Below, one piece after another: positions 1-5,095 of a stretch of DNA of 5,150 nucleotides (position 1 is the first letter of the stretch; each line of letters starts with the position of its first letter). The notes under the pieces are model-generated. The model searched no databases. It was not told where the DNA came from and saw only the letters and a program-made list of their open reading frames with translations. Source of the DNA: an uncultured Muribaculaceae bacterium (GTDB lineage: Bacteria > Bacteroidota > Bacteroidia > Bacteroidales > Muribaculaceae); contig CAJTXL010000053.1 in assembly GCA_910583525.1 (NCBI GenBank), positions 1 to 5,150 of the forward strand, given 5' to 3'. A program made the translations under genes and the position numbers.

Positions 1-87
1 GCTATTTTCTTCCCGTCGATGTCAAAGATACCTCCTCAGCGCAAGCATACGCTCAAAAGTCTCTTTTAATTGTTCTTGTGTAATCAT
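1..87 (-). CDS. prfB: Peptide chain release factor 2 (RF2), N-terminal fragment, with programmed +1 frameshift
   Basis: RF2 recognises UAA and UGA stop codons and triggers peptide release on the ribosome. The gene starts at ATG 87-85 and runs off the left edge. The zero frame encodes MITQEQLKETFERMLALRRYL and then meets UGA at 24-22. Skipping one base after the CTT codon (27-25) gives GAC and continues as DIDGKKI. The joined LRRYL-DIDGKKI matches the RF2 N-terminus (E. coli has LRGYL-DYDAKK), and the stop falls at codon 22, close to codon 26 in E. coli. The in-frame UGA is therefore the known autoregulatory site and not a pseudogene mutation. No Shine-Dalgarno sequence precedes the start. The gene lies 107 bp downstream of the ferredoxin gene on the same strand. 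Only about 28 residues are visible, so the catalytic GGQ domain cannot be checked. Identification rests mainly on the frameshift site and the short flanking peptide, which together are very specific. Confidence 0.93.
21..36 (-). promoter_or_regulatory. prfB programmed +1 frameshift signal (AGGAGG-TAT-CTT-TGA-C)
   Basis: Read on the minus strand from 36 to 21 the sequence is AGGAGGTATCTTTGAC. It has all three known elements: a Shine-Dalgarno-like AGGAGG (36-31), a 3-nt spacer TAT, and the slippery CTT followed by TGA and C (27-21). The E. coli site is AGGGGGTATCTTTGAC, differing at one base, with identical spacing. In the known mechanism, low RF2 slows termination at UGA, the internal anti-Shine-Dalgarno pairing strains the ribosome, and the CUU tRNA slips +1 onto UUU, so RF2 controls its own synthesis. 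Confidence 0.93.
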
Positions 88-139
88 CTGATTTTATATG
101 TGTATGTGTCGAAAACGACCCCGCCACGCTGCCGCCACG

Positions 140-147
140 CAAAACTA
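140..147 (-). promoter_or_regulatory. Possible Bacteroidota -7 box (TAGTTTTG) upstream of prfB
   Basis: The minus strand from 147 to 140 reads TAGTTTTG, matching the Bacteroidota -7 consensus TAnnTTTG. It lies about 52 bp before the prfB ATG, which would give a leader of roughly 45 nt. No TTTG is visible about 19 bp further upstream, so only half the promoter is supported. prfB may instead, or also, be transcribed by readthrough from the ferredoxin promoter. Confidence 0.35.
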
Positions 148-194
148 CGGGGCGCACACGTGGTGGGGTTGTATTTATTGTTCTCTGCGGCAGA

Positions 195-365
195 TTATTC
201 GCCGGGGATGATTGCTTCGCTGGGGCATACAGAAGCGCATGTACCGCAGTCGATGCAGGTATCCGGGTCAATGTGATAGATTTCGCCTTCAGAAATAGCT
301 CCTACGGGGCATTCGGGGAGGCAAGTGCCGCAAGCGACACATTTGTCGGTGATTACGTAAGCCAT
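195..365 (-). CDS. 2[4Fe-4S] ferredoxin, clostridial type, 56 aa
   Basis: This small soluble electron carrier runs from ATG 365-363 to TAA 197-195. Two complete cluster motifs are visible: C9-x2-C12-x2-C15-x3-C19-P and C37-x2-C40-x2-C43-x3-C47-P. These are the eight cysteines that bind two [4Fe-4S] clusters, with the usual Pro after the last Cys of each set. At 56 residues it is the normal length for clostridial-type ferredoxins, and the two halves (TDKCVACGTC / PDTCIDCGTC) show the typical internal duplication. Such proteins shuttle low-potential electrons for enzymes such as pyruvate:ferredoxin oxidoreductase or hydrogenases in anaerobes; the partner here is unknown. The gene has its own promoter upstream and lies 94 bp beyond the glmM stop. 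No Shine-Dalgarno sequence precedes the start. The start is supported because MAYVITDKC is the common N-terminus of this family. Confidence 0.95.
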   Translation of the reverse strand: MAYVITDKCVACGTCLPECPVGAISEGEIYHIDPDTCIDCGTCASVCPSEAIIPGE

Positions 366-415
366 AGTTTGGTCTGTTTAGAAATTATACGGATTTGTGT
401 TAGTGTTTGTAAGTG

Positions 416-445
416 CAAATATACGCTTTTTTTGGCATCCGCAAA
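416..445 (-). promoter_or_regulatory. Bacteroidota-type promoter for the ferredoxin gene
   Basis: On the minus strand there is a TTTG (445-442) at the -33 position and a perfect TAnnTTTG (TATATTTG, 423-416) at -7, separated by 18 bp. This fits the Bacteroidota primary sigma factor consensus, which has a spacer of about 19. Transcription would begin near 410, leaving a leader of about 45 nt before the ferredoxin ATG at 365. The promoter lies just past the glmM stop at 460, so the ferredoxin is probably transcribed independently of the glmM operon. Confidence 0.7.
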
Positions 446-459
446 CTTTAAGGGCGGAA

Positions 460-1848
460 TTATTTGACCATAGAGTCGATTACGGCCTTTATTTTGGCGG
501 CAAGCGTCTTGGCCTCGTCGAGCGTATGTGCCTCGGCGTAGATGCGGATTATGGGTTCGGTGTTCGATTTGCGGAGATGCACCCATGCTTCGGCAAAATC
601 GATTTTGACGCCGTCGATATCGGTTATCTTCTCCGATGCGAATTTATCTTTTACGGCGGCAAGAATAGCGTCGACGTCGATATCGGGCGTCAGCTCTATT
701 TTTGTCTTATATATCTCGTAGGCCGGATATTGTTTGCGGAGTTCGCTTACCGTCTTGCCCGATTTTGCCAGCAGTGTGAGGAACAGTGCTATGCCCACCA
801 TGGCATCGCGGCCATAGTGAAGAGCCGGATAGATTACACCGCCGTTGCCTTCGCCGCCGATGACAGCACCGGTCTCTTTCATCTTGGTGGTTACGTTGAC
901 TTCGCCTACGGCGGCGGCATTGTAGCACCCACCGTGGGCCACGGTAACATCGCGGAGCGCACGCGAAGAGCTCAGATTGCTGACGGTGTTGCCGGGCGTG
1001 TGTTGCAGCACATAGTCGGCAACAGAAACGAGGGTGTACTCTTCACCGAAGAATGCGCCACCGTCGCTGATTATCGCCAGACGGTCGACATCGGGGTCTA
1101 CTACAAACCCGACATCGGCGCGGCTTTCACGCACTACATCGGCTATCGATGTCAGGTTTTCGGGGATGGGTTCGGGTGTATGCGCGAAATGGCCTGTCGG
1201 TTCGCAGTTCAACTCTACAATCTTGTTTACGCCAAGCGCTTTGAGAAGCTGAGGAACTATAACACCGCCCACCGAGTTTACGGCATCGACGGCCACGATG
1301 AAATCGGCGCGGCGGATTGCCTCGACATCGACCAAGGGCAATGCGAGCACCTGCTCTATATGGCGACGCACATATGTGGTGTTCACGTACACATGGCCGA
1401 GTTCATGCACGCCGGCAAAATCGAAATCTTCTTCGGCCGCTATCTTCAACACTTCTGCGCCTTCTTCGGCATCAAGGAACTCGCCACGCTCGTTGAGCAG
1501 TTTAAGTGCGTTCCATTGTATGGGGTTATGCGATGCCGTGAGTATCAGACCGCCGCAGGCTCCTTCGCCCGTCACGGCAAGTTCTGTGGTCGGGGTCGAT
1601 GCCAAATCTATGTCTACGACATCGAAGCCCATGCCGGTAAGCGTGCCGACTACGAGGTCTCTGACCATGCCGCCCGAAAGACGGGCATCGCGCCCTACAA
1701 CGATTGTACGGCTTGTCTTTGTGGTGTTCTTAGCGATGAATGTGGCAAAAGCTGCGGTGAACTTGACTACATCAAGCGGCGTCAGACCTTCGCCGGGCAC
1801 GCCGCCGATAGTACCGCGGATGCCTGATATTGATTTTATCAATGCCAT
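460..1848 (-). CDS. glmM: Phosphoglucosamine mutase (alpha-D-phosphohexomutase family), 462 aa
   Basis: The predicted reaction interconverts glucosamine-6-phosphate and glucosamine-1-phosphate in the cytoplasm, the step before UDP-GlcNAc for peptidoglycan and LPS. The family's four active-site loops are all present: the phosphoserine loop TASHNP with catalytic Ser106, the metal loop DPDVDR (Asp251, Asp253, Asp255), the sugar-binding loop GEGNGG (332-337), and the phosphate-binding loop RKSNTEPIIR (426-435). The N-terminus SGIRGTIGG is also typical. Length is normal for the family (about 440-465). The GEGNGG and DPDVDR loops differ from E. coli GlmM (GEQSGH, DGDGDR) and resemble the archaeal-type GlmM found in Bacteroidota. 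A phosphomannomutase or phosphoglucomutase activity cannot be excluded by motif alone. The gene is last in a probable operon, 51 bp after the DUF4827-type gene. Start ATG 1848-1846 puts SGIRG at residue 8, as expected, and no Shine-Dalgarno sequence is visible. Confidence 0.93.
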   Translation of the reverse strand: MALIKSISGIRGTIGGVPGEGLTPLDVVKFTAAFATFIAKNTTKTSRTIVVGRDARLSGGMVRDLVVGTLTGMGFDVVDIDLASTPTTELAVTGEGACGGLILTASHNPIQWNALKLLNERGEFLDAEEGAEVLKIAAEEDFDFAGVHELGHVYVNTTYVRRHIEQVLALPLVDVEAIRRADFIVAVDAVNSVGGVIVPQLLKALGVNKIVELNCEPTGHFAHTPEPIPENLTSIADVVRESRADVGFVVDPDVDRLAIISDGGAFFGEEYTLVSVADYVLQHTPGNTVSNLSSSRALRDVTVAHGGCYNAAAVGEVNVTTKMKETGAVIGGEGNGGVIYPALHYGRDAMVGIALFLTLLAKSGKTVSELRKQYPAYEIYKTKIELTPDIDVDAILAAVKDKFASEKITDIDGVKIDFAEAWVHLRKSNTEPIIRIYAEAHTLDEAKTLAAKIKAVIDSMVK

Positions 1849-1899
1849 CTGTTATATTATTAATGTGTTCTACGTTGATTTTGGCTTTAGCGCCCTGTT

Positions 1900-2457
1900 C
1901 TATTGCCTGCGTTGGTAAGTGAGGCTCCAAAGATATGGCTGCACATTCGACTGTTCGTCAGTCGGTCCCATCTGCGATTTGATGACGATGTTCACTTCGG
2001 CATCCAAAGGCAAGAGCGACAAAGGATACTGAACCCCGTAGCCCCATGTGTACGACGCCTGAATCTGATAGTTGTTATATCTGAACCAACATGGATTCAG
2101 GGTGAGGTTGTTGCCTTGGCCTTCGGGCAGACGGCCATCTTTGTAGTCGGAAAGCGCATATCGGGTATAGCGGAAATAGACCTGCTCGTTCGATTGAACC
2201 TTGTTGCCCTTTGTGCCGGGGTTGAGCACCTGCATGTACATGTCACCGTCTTCGTCAAGCCTATAGTAAGGCGCATCCTCTCCGCAAATGAACACGGTGT
2301 CGGCAGGAATCGACAGTTCCACTTTGTGGTCGGCAAGGAAGTTGTTCACATACATATCTTGCTCATTGAGGAGTTCGGCATACGACTTACCGTCGTCACA
2401 TGAAACCATAGCGGCCATCGCCGTCACCATAATGGCTATATAATAGCTGATTTTCAT
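1900..2457 (-). CDS. DUF4827-type putative lipoprotein, 185 aa
   Basis: This is a small predicted envelope lipoprotein of unknown function. Residues 1-19 form a signal peptide (MKIS followed by a hydrophobic run) that ends in a lipobox-like M17-V-S-C20, so Cys20 is the probable lipidated residue. Asp21-Asp22 follow directly; acidic residues just after the cysteine resemble the surface-export signal of Bacteroidota lipoproteins, but the match is only partial. The remainder looks like one globular domain rich in Tyr and Asn. Its end (YPLSLLPLDAEVNIVIKSQMG...QPYLWSLTY) recalls the last strands of FKBP-like domains, which is inference from pattern only. I assign DUF4827 from its length, its ending and its position between the DHH phosphoesterase and glmM genes, not from a search. 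Its ATG overlaps the upstream stop codon as ATGA, implying translational coupling. The start is well placed for the signal peptide. Confidence 0.8.
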   Translation of the reverse strand: MKISYYIAIMVTAMAAMVSCDDGKSYAELLNEQDMYVNNFLADHKVELSIPADTVFICGEDAPYYRLDEDGDMYMQVLNPGTKGNKVQSNEQVYFRYTRYALSDYKDGRLPEGQGNNLTLNPCWFRYNNYQIQASYTWGYGVQYPLSLLPLDAEVNIVIKSQMGPTDEQSNVQPYLWSLTYQRRQ

Positions 2458-3482
2458 TTTATGTATTTTTTCTTATTATCTTTAAGTATGGAACGGAAAA
2501 GCGAAGCGGCCTCGTCGAGCGTACCGTGAAATTCGCCACCGGCGGCATTTAGATGGCCGCCGCCGCCGAAATGCTCCTGGCAGACAGCATTTACGGGGAA
2601 GTCGCCGACACTCCGCATCGAGACACGGATGCAGTCGGCTTCCTGACGCATAAAACAGCTGTAGACAATGCCCGGGATTGACAATGGACGGTTTACAAGG
2701 CCTTCGGTATCGCCTTTGGTGTAATGGAAACGGTTCAGCTCGTCGCGCGACAGAGTGATGAGTGCAGCCGCATCATCGGCGAAAACTTCCATCTTATTCA
2801 GCAAAGCATATGAGTTGAGCCGCAGGCAATTGGCCGAAAATGTGTTGAAAAGCTGACGATAGAGTTTCTCTTTATCGGCGCCTTTTCGGATAAGTTCTGC
2901 AGTAACTATAAACAATTCCGGGTCAGCGCAATTGTAGCTGAAATTGCCGGTATCGGTCATCATGCCTGCCAAAAGACACTCGGCGGCACGACGGTCGATG
3001 AAATTAAACAGCTCAAGCCGACAGAAAAAGCGGAAAAGGAGATACGAAGTGGCCGGCATCTCAGGATGCGAAATTACCACATCGGCATCAGCCGTAGGGT
3101 TTAAATGATGGTCGACGAATATCTTATGGGCTTTGGTTGCCTCTAACGCTCCGGCCACACGACCGGCCCGACTGTATTCGTTGAAATCGAGGCACAGCAC
3201 AAGGTCGGCATCGCCAATCAACTGCGCGGCAAACTCCGGATACTTGGCTGCATCAACCATCTCTTTGGCCCCCGGAAGCGAACGCAGATTGGCAAGGCAC
3301 TGGTCGGGGATAACCGTGCGTATGTCTTTGCCGATAGCGCCGAACACATGGGTAGCGGCAAGGCACGAGCCTACGGCATCGCCGTCGGGACTTGCGTGGC
3401 ACACGGCAACAATACGCTCGGAGCGCTCTATCAGGCTTTTGGCTTTAATTATTGAAGATTCGTCGATTTGTCGGGATATCAT
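2454..3482 (-). CDS. nrnA: DHH/DHHA1 phosphoesterase, NrnA-like (nanoRNase / pAp phosphatase), 342 aa
   Basis: This is a cytoplasmic Mn2+-dependent phosphoesterase. NrnA-family enzymes degrade very short RNA oligonucleotides and dephosphorylate 3'-phosphoadenosine 5'-phosphate; some relatives hydrolyse cyclic dinucleotides. The DHH motifs are complete: motif I H29-A-S-P-D33-G-D35-AVGS, motif II with D99 in LCLDF, motif III D124-H125-H126, and motif IV MMTD177TGNFSY. The C-terminal DHHA1 domain has the substrate-binding GGGGH310LNAAGG. Length is typical (310-345), and no sensor (PAS or GGDEF-like) domain precedes DHH, so this is not a GdpP-type c-di-AMP phosphodiesterase. It is the first gene of a probable operon with the lipoprotein gene (4-bp ATGA overlap) and glmM. 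Start ATG 3482-3480 places SERIVAVCHASPDGDA at the usual distance from the N-terminus. There is no Shine-Dalgarno sequence; AATTTACAAAG precedes the ATG. Confidence 0.92.
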   Translation of the reverse strand: MISRQIDESSIIKAKSLIERSERIVAVCHASPDGDAVGSCLAATHVFGAIGKDIRTVIPDQCLANLRSLPGAKEMVDAAKYPEFAAQLIGDADLVLCLDFNEYSRAGRVAGALEATKAHKIFVDHHLNPTADADVVISHPEMPATSYLLFRFFCRLELFNFIDRRAAECLLAGMMTDTGNFSYNCADPELFIVTAELIRKGADKEKLYRQLFNTFSANCLRLNSYALLNKMEVFADDAAALITLSRDELNRFHYTKGDTEGLVNRPLSIPGIVYSCFMRQEADCIRVSMRSVGDFPVNAVCQEHFGGGGHLNAAGGEFHGTLDEAASLFRSILKDNKKKYIK

Positions 3483-3499
3483 CTTTGTAAATTATCCGA

Positions 3500-3507
3500 C
3501 AAAGGTA
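3500..3507 (-). promoter_or_regulatory. Possible -7 box (TACCTTTG) for the nrnA-DUF4827-glmM operon
   Basis: The minus strand from 3507 to 3500 reads TACCTTTG, a full match to TAnnTTTG, 17 bp before the nrnA ATG in the 75-bp gap after the flavodoxin gene. A matching -33 TTTG at the usual spacing is absent, and the leader would be only about 10 nt. This is suggestive of a separate operon start, but readthrough from the flavodoxin gene remains possible. Confidence 0.42.
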
Positions 3508-3557
3508 CGAATTTTGCCCCAAGGCATGCCGATTATACGGTAGCCCCGGAGCGTGTT

Positions 3558-4055
3558 TTAAGATTTCTTAAGAATGTCAGTCCATTCGGCAATACGCCCG
3601 TCCGTAAGGTCGGGATGATTGACTTCGTCGAGAGCGAGCCCGAGCATGGTGTCGCCCGTCAATGCCTTTGAACTGTCGAAAGTATAGCACGAAGCCGGGA
3701 ATTTACCCACAAAATCGAGGCCTGTGCCTCGCATCTTTTCGTAGATAATTCCGATGGCATTGCAAAAGGTATCTGACATGGTTTCATCGCCGCAGCCGAA
3801 AATCGCCGCCGTTTTGCCGGACAAATCCAACGAAGCTGCCCCGTCGATAAAATCATACCAGTCATCCTGTAGTTCGCCGTCGCCCCAGGTCGAGGAGCCG
3901 AGCACCAGCATGTCGTAGTCCCCAAGTTTGTCGAGCTTTGTATCTGCCACATCATGGATGTCGGCATCGGCCACGCCAAGCAATTTGCCGATGCGATGGG
4001 CTACATCGGCCGTAGTTCCCGTTGTGGAACCATAAAATATCCCTGTTTTTTTCAT
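3558..4055 (-). CDS. Long-chain flavodoxin, 165 aa
   Basis: This small FMN-binding electron carrier commonly stands in for ferredoxin under iron limitation. The N-terminal phosphate loop GSTTGTT (residues 9-15) follows the first strand KTGIFYG. The 50s loop SSTWGDGELQDDW carries Trp57, which stacks on the flavin. The third FMN loop is GCGDETMSDTFCNAIG (from Gly87). The middle segment around residues 112-145 (DFVGKFPASCYTFDSSKAL) corresponds to the insertion of long-chain flavodoxins, and the length fits (E. coli FldA is 176 aa). In FldA the third loop reads GCGDQEDYAEYFCDALG; here the tyrosine that covers the other flavin face appears to be Met93 and the loop is one residue shorter. I chose ATG 4055-4053 (MKKTGIFYG) over the in-frame ATG at 4091, which would add 12 atypical residues before the first strand. 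It is divergent from the OmpA-domain gene. Confidence 0.92.
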   Translation of the reverse strand: MKKTGIFYGSTTGTTADVAHRIGKLLGVADADIHDVADTKLDKLGDYDMLVLGSSTWGDGELQDDWYDFIDGAASLDLSGKTAAIFGCGDETMSDTFCNAIGIIYEKMRGTGLDFVGKFPASCYTFDSSKALTGDTMLGLALDEVNHPDLTDGRIAEWTDILKKS

Positions 4056-4116
4056 AAAAATACAATTATTTGTTCTATGAAATATCAACAAGCTCGGCGT
4101 AATAAAGTTCCGGCCT

Positions 4117-4124
4117 CAAATTAA
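4117..4124 (-). promoter_or_regulatory. Weak candidate -7 box (TTAATTTG) for the flavodoxin gene
   Basis: The minus strand from 4124 to 4117 reads TTAATTTG, one mismatch from TAnnTTTG, about 62 bp before the chosen flavodoxin start. It overlaps the left arm of the perfect dyad at 4121-4134, as an operator might. No TTTG is found at -33, so this is a weak call. Confidence 0.25.
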
Positions 4125-4176
4125 CGGTCGTTAACAAACTCGGGCATATAGCCGCTTGTTAATCAATGAAATTAAC
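4121..4176. repeat. Cluster of TTAAC/GTTAA inverted repeats in the divergent flavodoxin/OmpA-domain promoter region
   Basis: Three overlapping dyads occur. First, TTAACG-GT-CGTTAA at 4121-4134 is perfect with 6-bp arms. Second, TTAACAA (4131-4137) pairs with TTGTTAA (4156-4162) around an 18-nt centre that holds a smaller GGC-ATATA-GCC dyad (4143-4153). Third, GTTAAT (4158-4163) pairs with ATTAAC (4171-4176) across 7 nt. An imperfect copy of the first dyad, TTAACG-A-CGTTTA, follows at 4172-4184. The 150-bp gap separates divergent genes, so both promoters must lie here. The arrangement suggests operator sites or a stem-loop, but AT-rich words such as TTAAC recur easily by chance, and no regulator is encoded nearby. 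Confidence 0.45.
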
Positions 4177-4184
4177 GACGTTTA
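4155..4184 (+). promoter_or_regulatory. Weak candidate promoter for the OmpA-domain gene
   Basis: CTTG (4155-4158) and GACGTTTA (4177-4184) are separated by 18 bp and lie about 22 bp before the ATG at 4206. They are degenerate matches to TTTG and TAnnTTTG. The spacing and position are right but the sequence match is poor. The downstream element overlaps the imperfect dyad at 4172-4184. Confidence 0.25.
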
Positions 4185-4205
4185 CAACTAAACTCCTCAC
4201 ATATT

Positions 4206-5057
4206 ATGACAAGCGACGACAAAGACACCGGCAAAACCGGCATGAACGACACAACGAAAAGCTTGGGTAGCCACAGAGAGCCCGAACGTCTCGAAGCACA
4301 TCCCGAAGCTGAACGTCTTGAAGCACACAAGCCCGATGACGACACCATAGTCCCGGCAGTAACAGCCGATATCGACGAAACTCCCGGATTTATAAAATAC
4401 GGAGCCGCCGTACTCCTCGGCCTCGCATTCGGCGTCGGATGCTACGTATGGGTCGACGGTGGCATTCCATCGTATGACAAGGGAACTTCACACAGCGCCG
4501 TACGCATAGCCCCGACCGAAGCCTATTTTACACAAGCCGGAACTTACGACGACCCATCGCTATCCGGAGTCATCCCCGACCCCTTCGTATCGCCGTTCGA
4601 GCCAACCTTTGAGCAAACACCCACTGCCGAATACACGGCAAGCGATGCACCGTACATGTCGGATGCAAACGACGTTTCAACCTCTGCCAAAGACGCCAAG
4701 CAACTCGGCGAAGCACCTCAGATACACGAAATAATAGCAGTCGCATCGACCGCCAGCCCCGTCATCTACCTGTTTGAATACGCATCGGCCGAAGTCCCCG
4801 AAACGGCAGAACTGACAGCAATAGCCGAACAAGCCAAAAAGCAATCGCTCACCCTCGACGTCCGCGCCTATACCGATGAAAGCGGCCGACCGGCCTACAA
4901 CCAGCGGCTCAGCGAACGCAGGGCAAAAGCAATAGGCGACTATCTTATAGCCCACGGCGTTCCGGCCTCAAAAATATCGGTAAAAGGAATGGGACCCACA
5001 CACGCTTTTGGGAACGACGCCCAAGACCGCCGCGCCGAAATAACCGTTACCGAATAA
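4206..5057 (+). CDS. Single-pass membrane protein with C-terminal OmpA-like peptidoglycan-binding domain, 283 aa
   Basis: The protein probably tethers the envelope by binding peptidoglycan. Residues 1-60 are hydrophilic and charged, with a short imperfect repeat PERLEAH / AERLEAH at about 26-41. Residues 62-83 (FIKYGAAVLLGLAFGVGCYVW) form one hydrophobic segment with no signal-peptidase site, so I predict an inner-membrane signal anchor with a cytoplasmic N-terminus. Residues 85-180 are an acidic, Pro/Ser/Thr-rich linker. Residues 186-282 form the OmpA domain: YLFEYASAEV, then the conserved AYTD224ESG, then N232QRLSERR239A, then KISVKGMG, then DRRAEITV. Asp224 and Arg239 are the expected diaminopimelate-binding residues. 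There is no N-terminal beta-barrel, so this is not a classical OmpA porin. The topology resembles MotB, but no flagellar or MotA partner is seen. The gene stands alone, divergent from the flavodoxin gene. A later start at Met13 is possible; no Shine-Dalgarno sequence helps decide. Confidence 0.85.
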   Translation: MTSDDKDTGKTGMNDTTKSLGSHREPERLEAHPEAERLEAHKPDDDTIVPAVTADIDETPGFIKYGAAVLLGLAFGVGCYVWVDGGIPSYDKGTSHSAVRIAPTEAYFTQAGTYDDPSLSGVIPDPFVSPFEPTFEQTPTAEYTASDAPYMSDANDVSTSAKDAKQLGEAPQIHEIIAVASTASPVIYLFEYASAEVPETAELTAIAEQAKKQSLTLDVRAYTDESGRPAYNQRLSERRAKAIGDYLIAHGVPASKISVKGMGPTHAFGNDAQDRRAEITVTE

Positions 5058-5095
5058 CGAACGCGCATAACAAAAATCATCCGGGCTACGTCTTG

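Noticed and set aside
22..24. In-frame UGA in prfB read as a nonsense mutation or pseudogene
   Set aside because: The codon sits in the complete, correctly spaced programmed frameshift signal, and the +1 frame continues with RF2 sequence.
121..140. Direct repeat CCGCCACGC twice with an 11-bp period, and a CCCCG/CGGGG pairing across 122-154
   Set aside because: Two short GC-rich copies in the ferredoxin-prfB gap with no clear U-tract; this is too little to call a repeat element or terminator.
438..458. TCCGC...GCGGA hairpin (11-nt loop) after the glmM stop as an intrinsic terminator
   Set aside because: On the minus strand it is followed by an A-run and not a U-run, and it overlaps the ferredoxin promoter -33 element; the 5-bp stem is weak.
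397..1827. A very long open frame (476 codons) on the plus strand, antisense to almost all of glmM
   Set aside because: It is exactly codon-aligned with glmM, so its stops would need Leu TTA, Leu CTA or Ser TCA codons in glmM, which this gene avoids. Its translation is rich in Cys, Tyr and Phe with no recognisable domain, while the minus-strand frame has every GlmM motif.
1903..2403. Plus-strand open frame antisense to the DUF4827-type gene
   Set aside because: It has the same codon-aligned antisense relation; the minus-strand frame has a signal peptide, a lipobox and tight coupling to nrnA, while the plus frame shows no recognisable feature.
3483..3557. Terminator between the flavodoxin and nrnA genes
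   Set aside because: The gap holds only short GC pairings (such as CCG-TATAAT-CGG) with no stable stem followed by a U-run; whether transcription stops here cannot be decided from the sequence.
4056..4091. Upstream in-frame ATG extending the flavodoxin by 12 residues
   Set aside because: The extension MLIFHRTNNCIF precedes the first strand of the flavodoxin fold, where family members normally begin with M-K/x-K-x-G-I-F-Y-G; the ATG at 4055 fits exactly.
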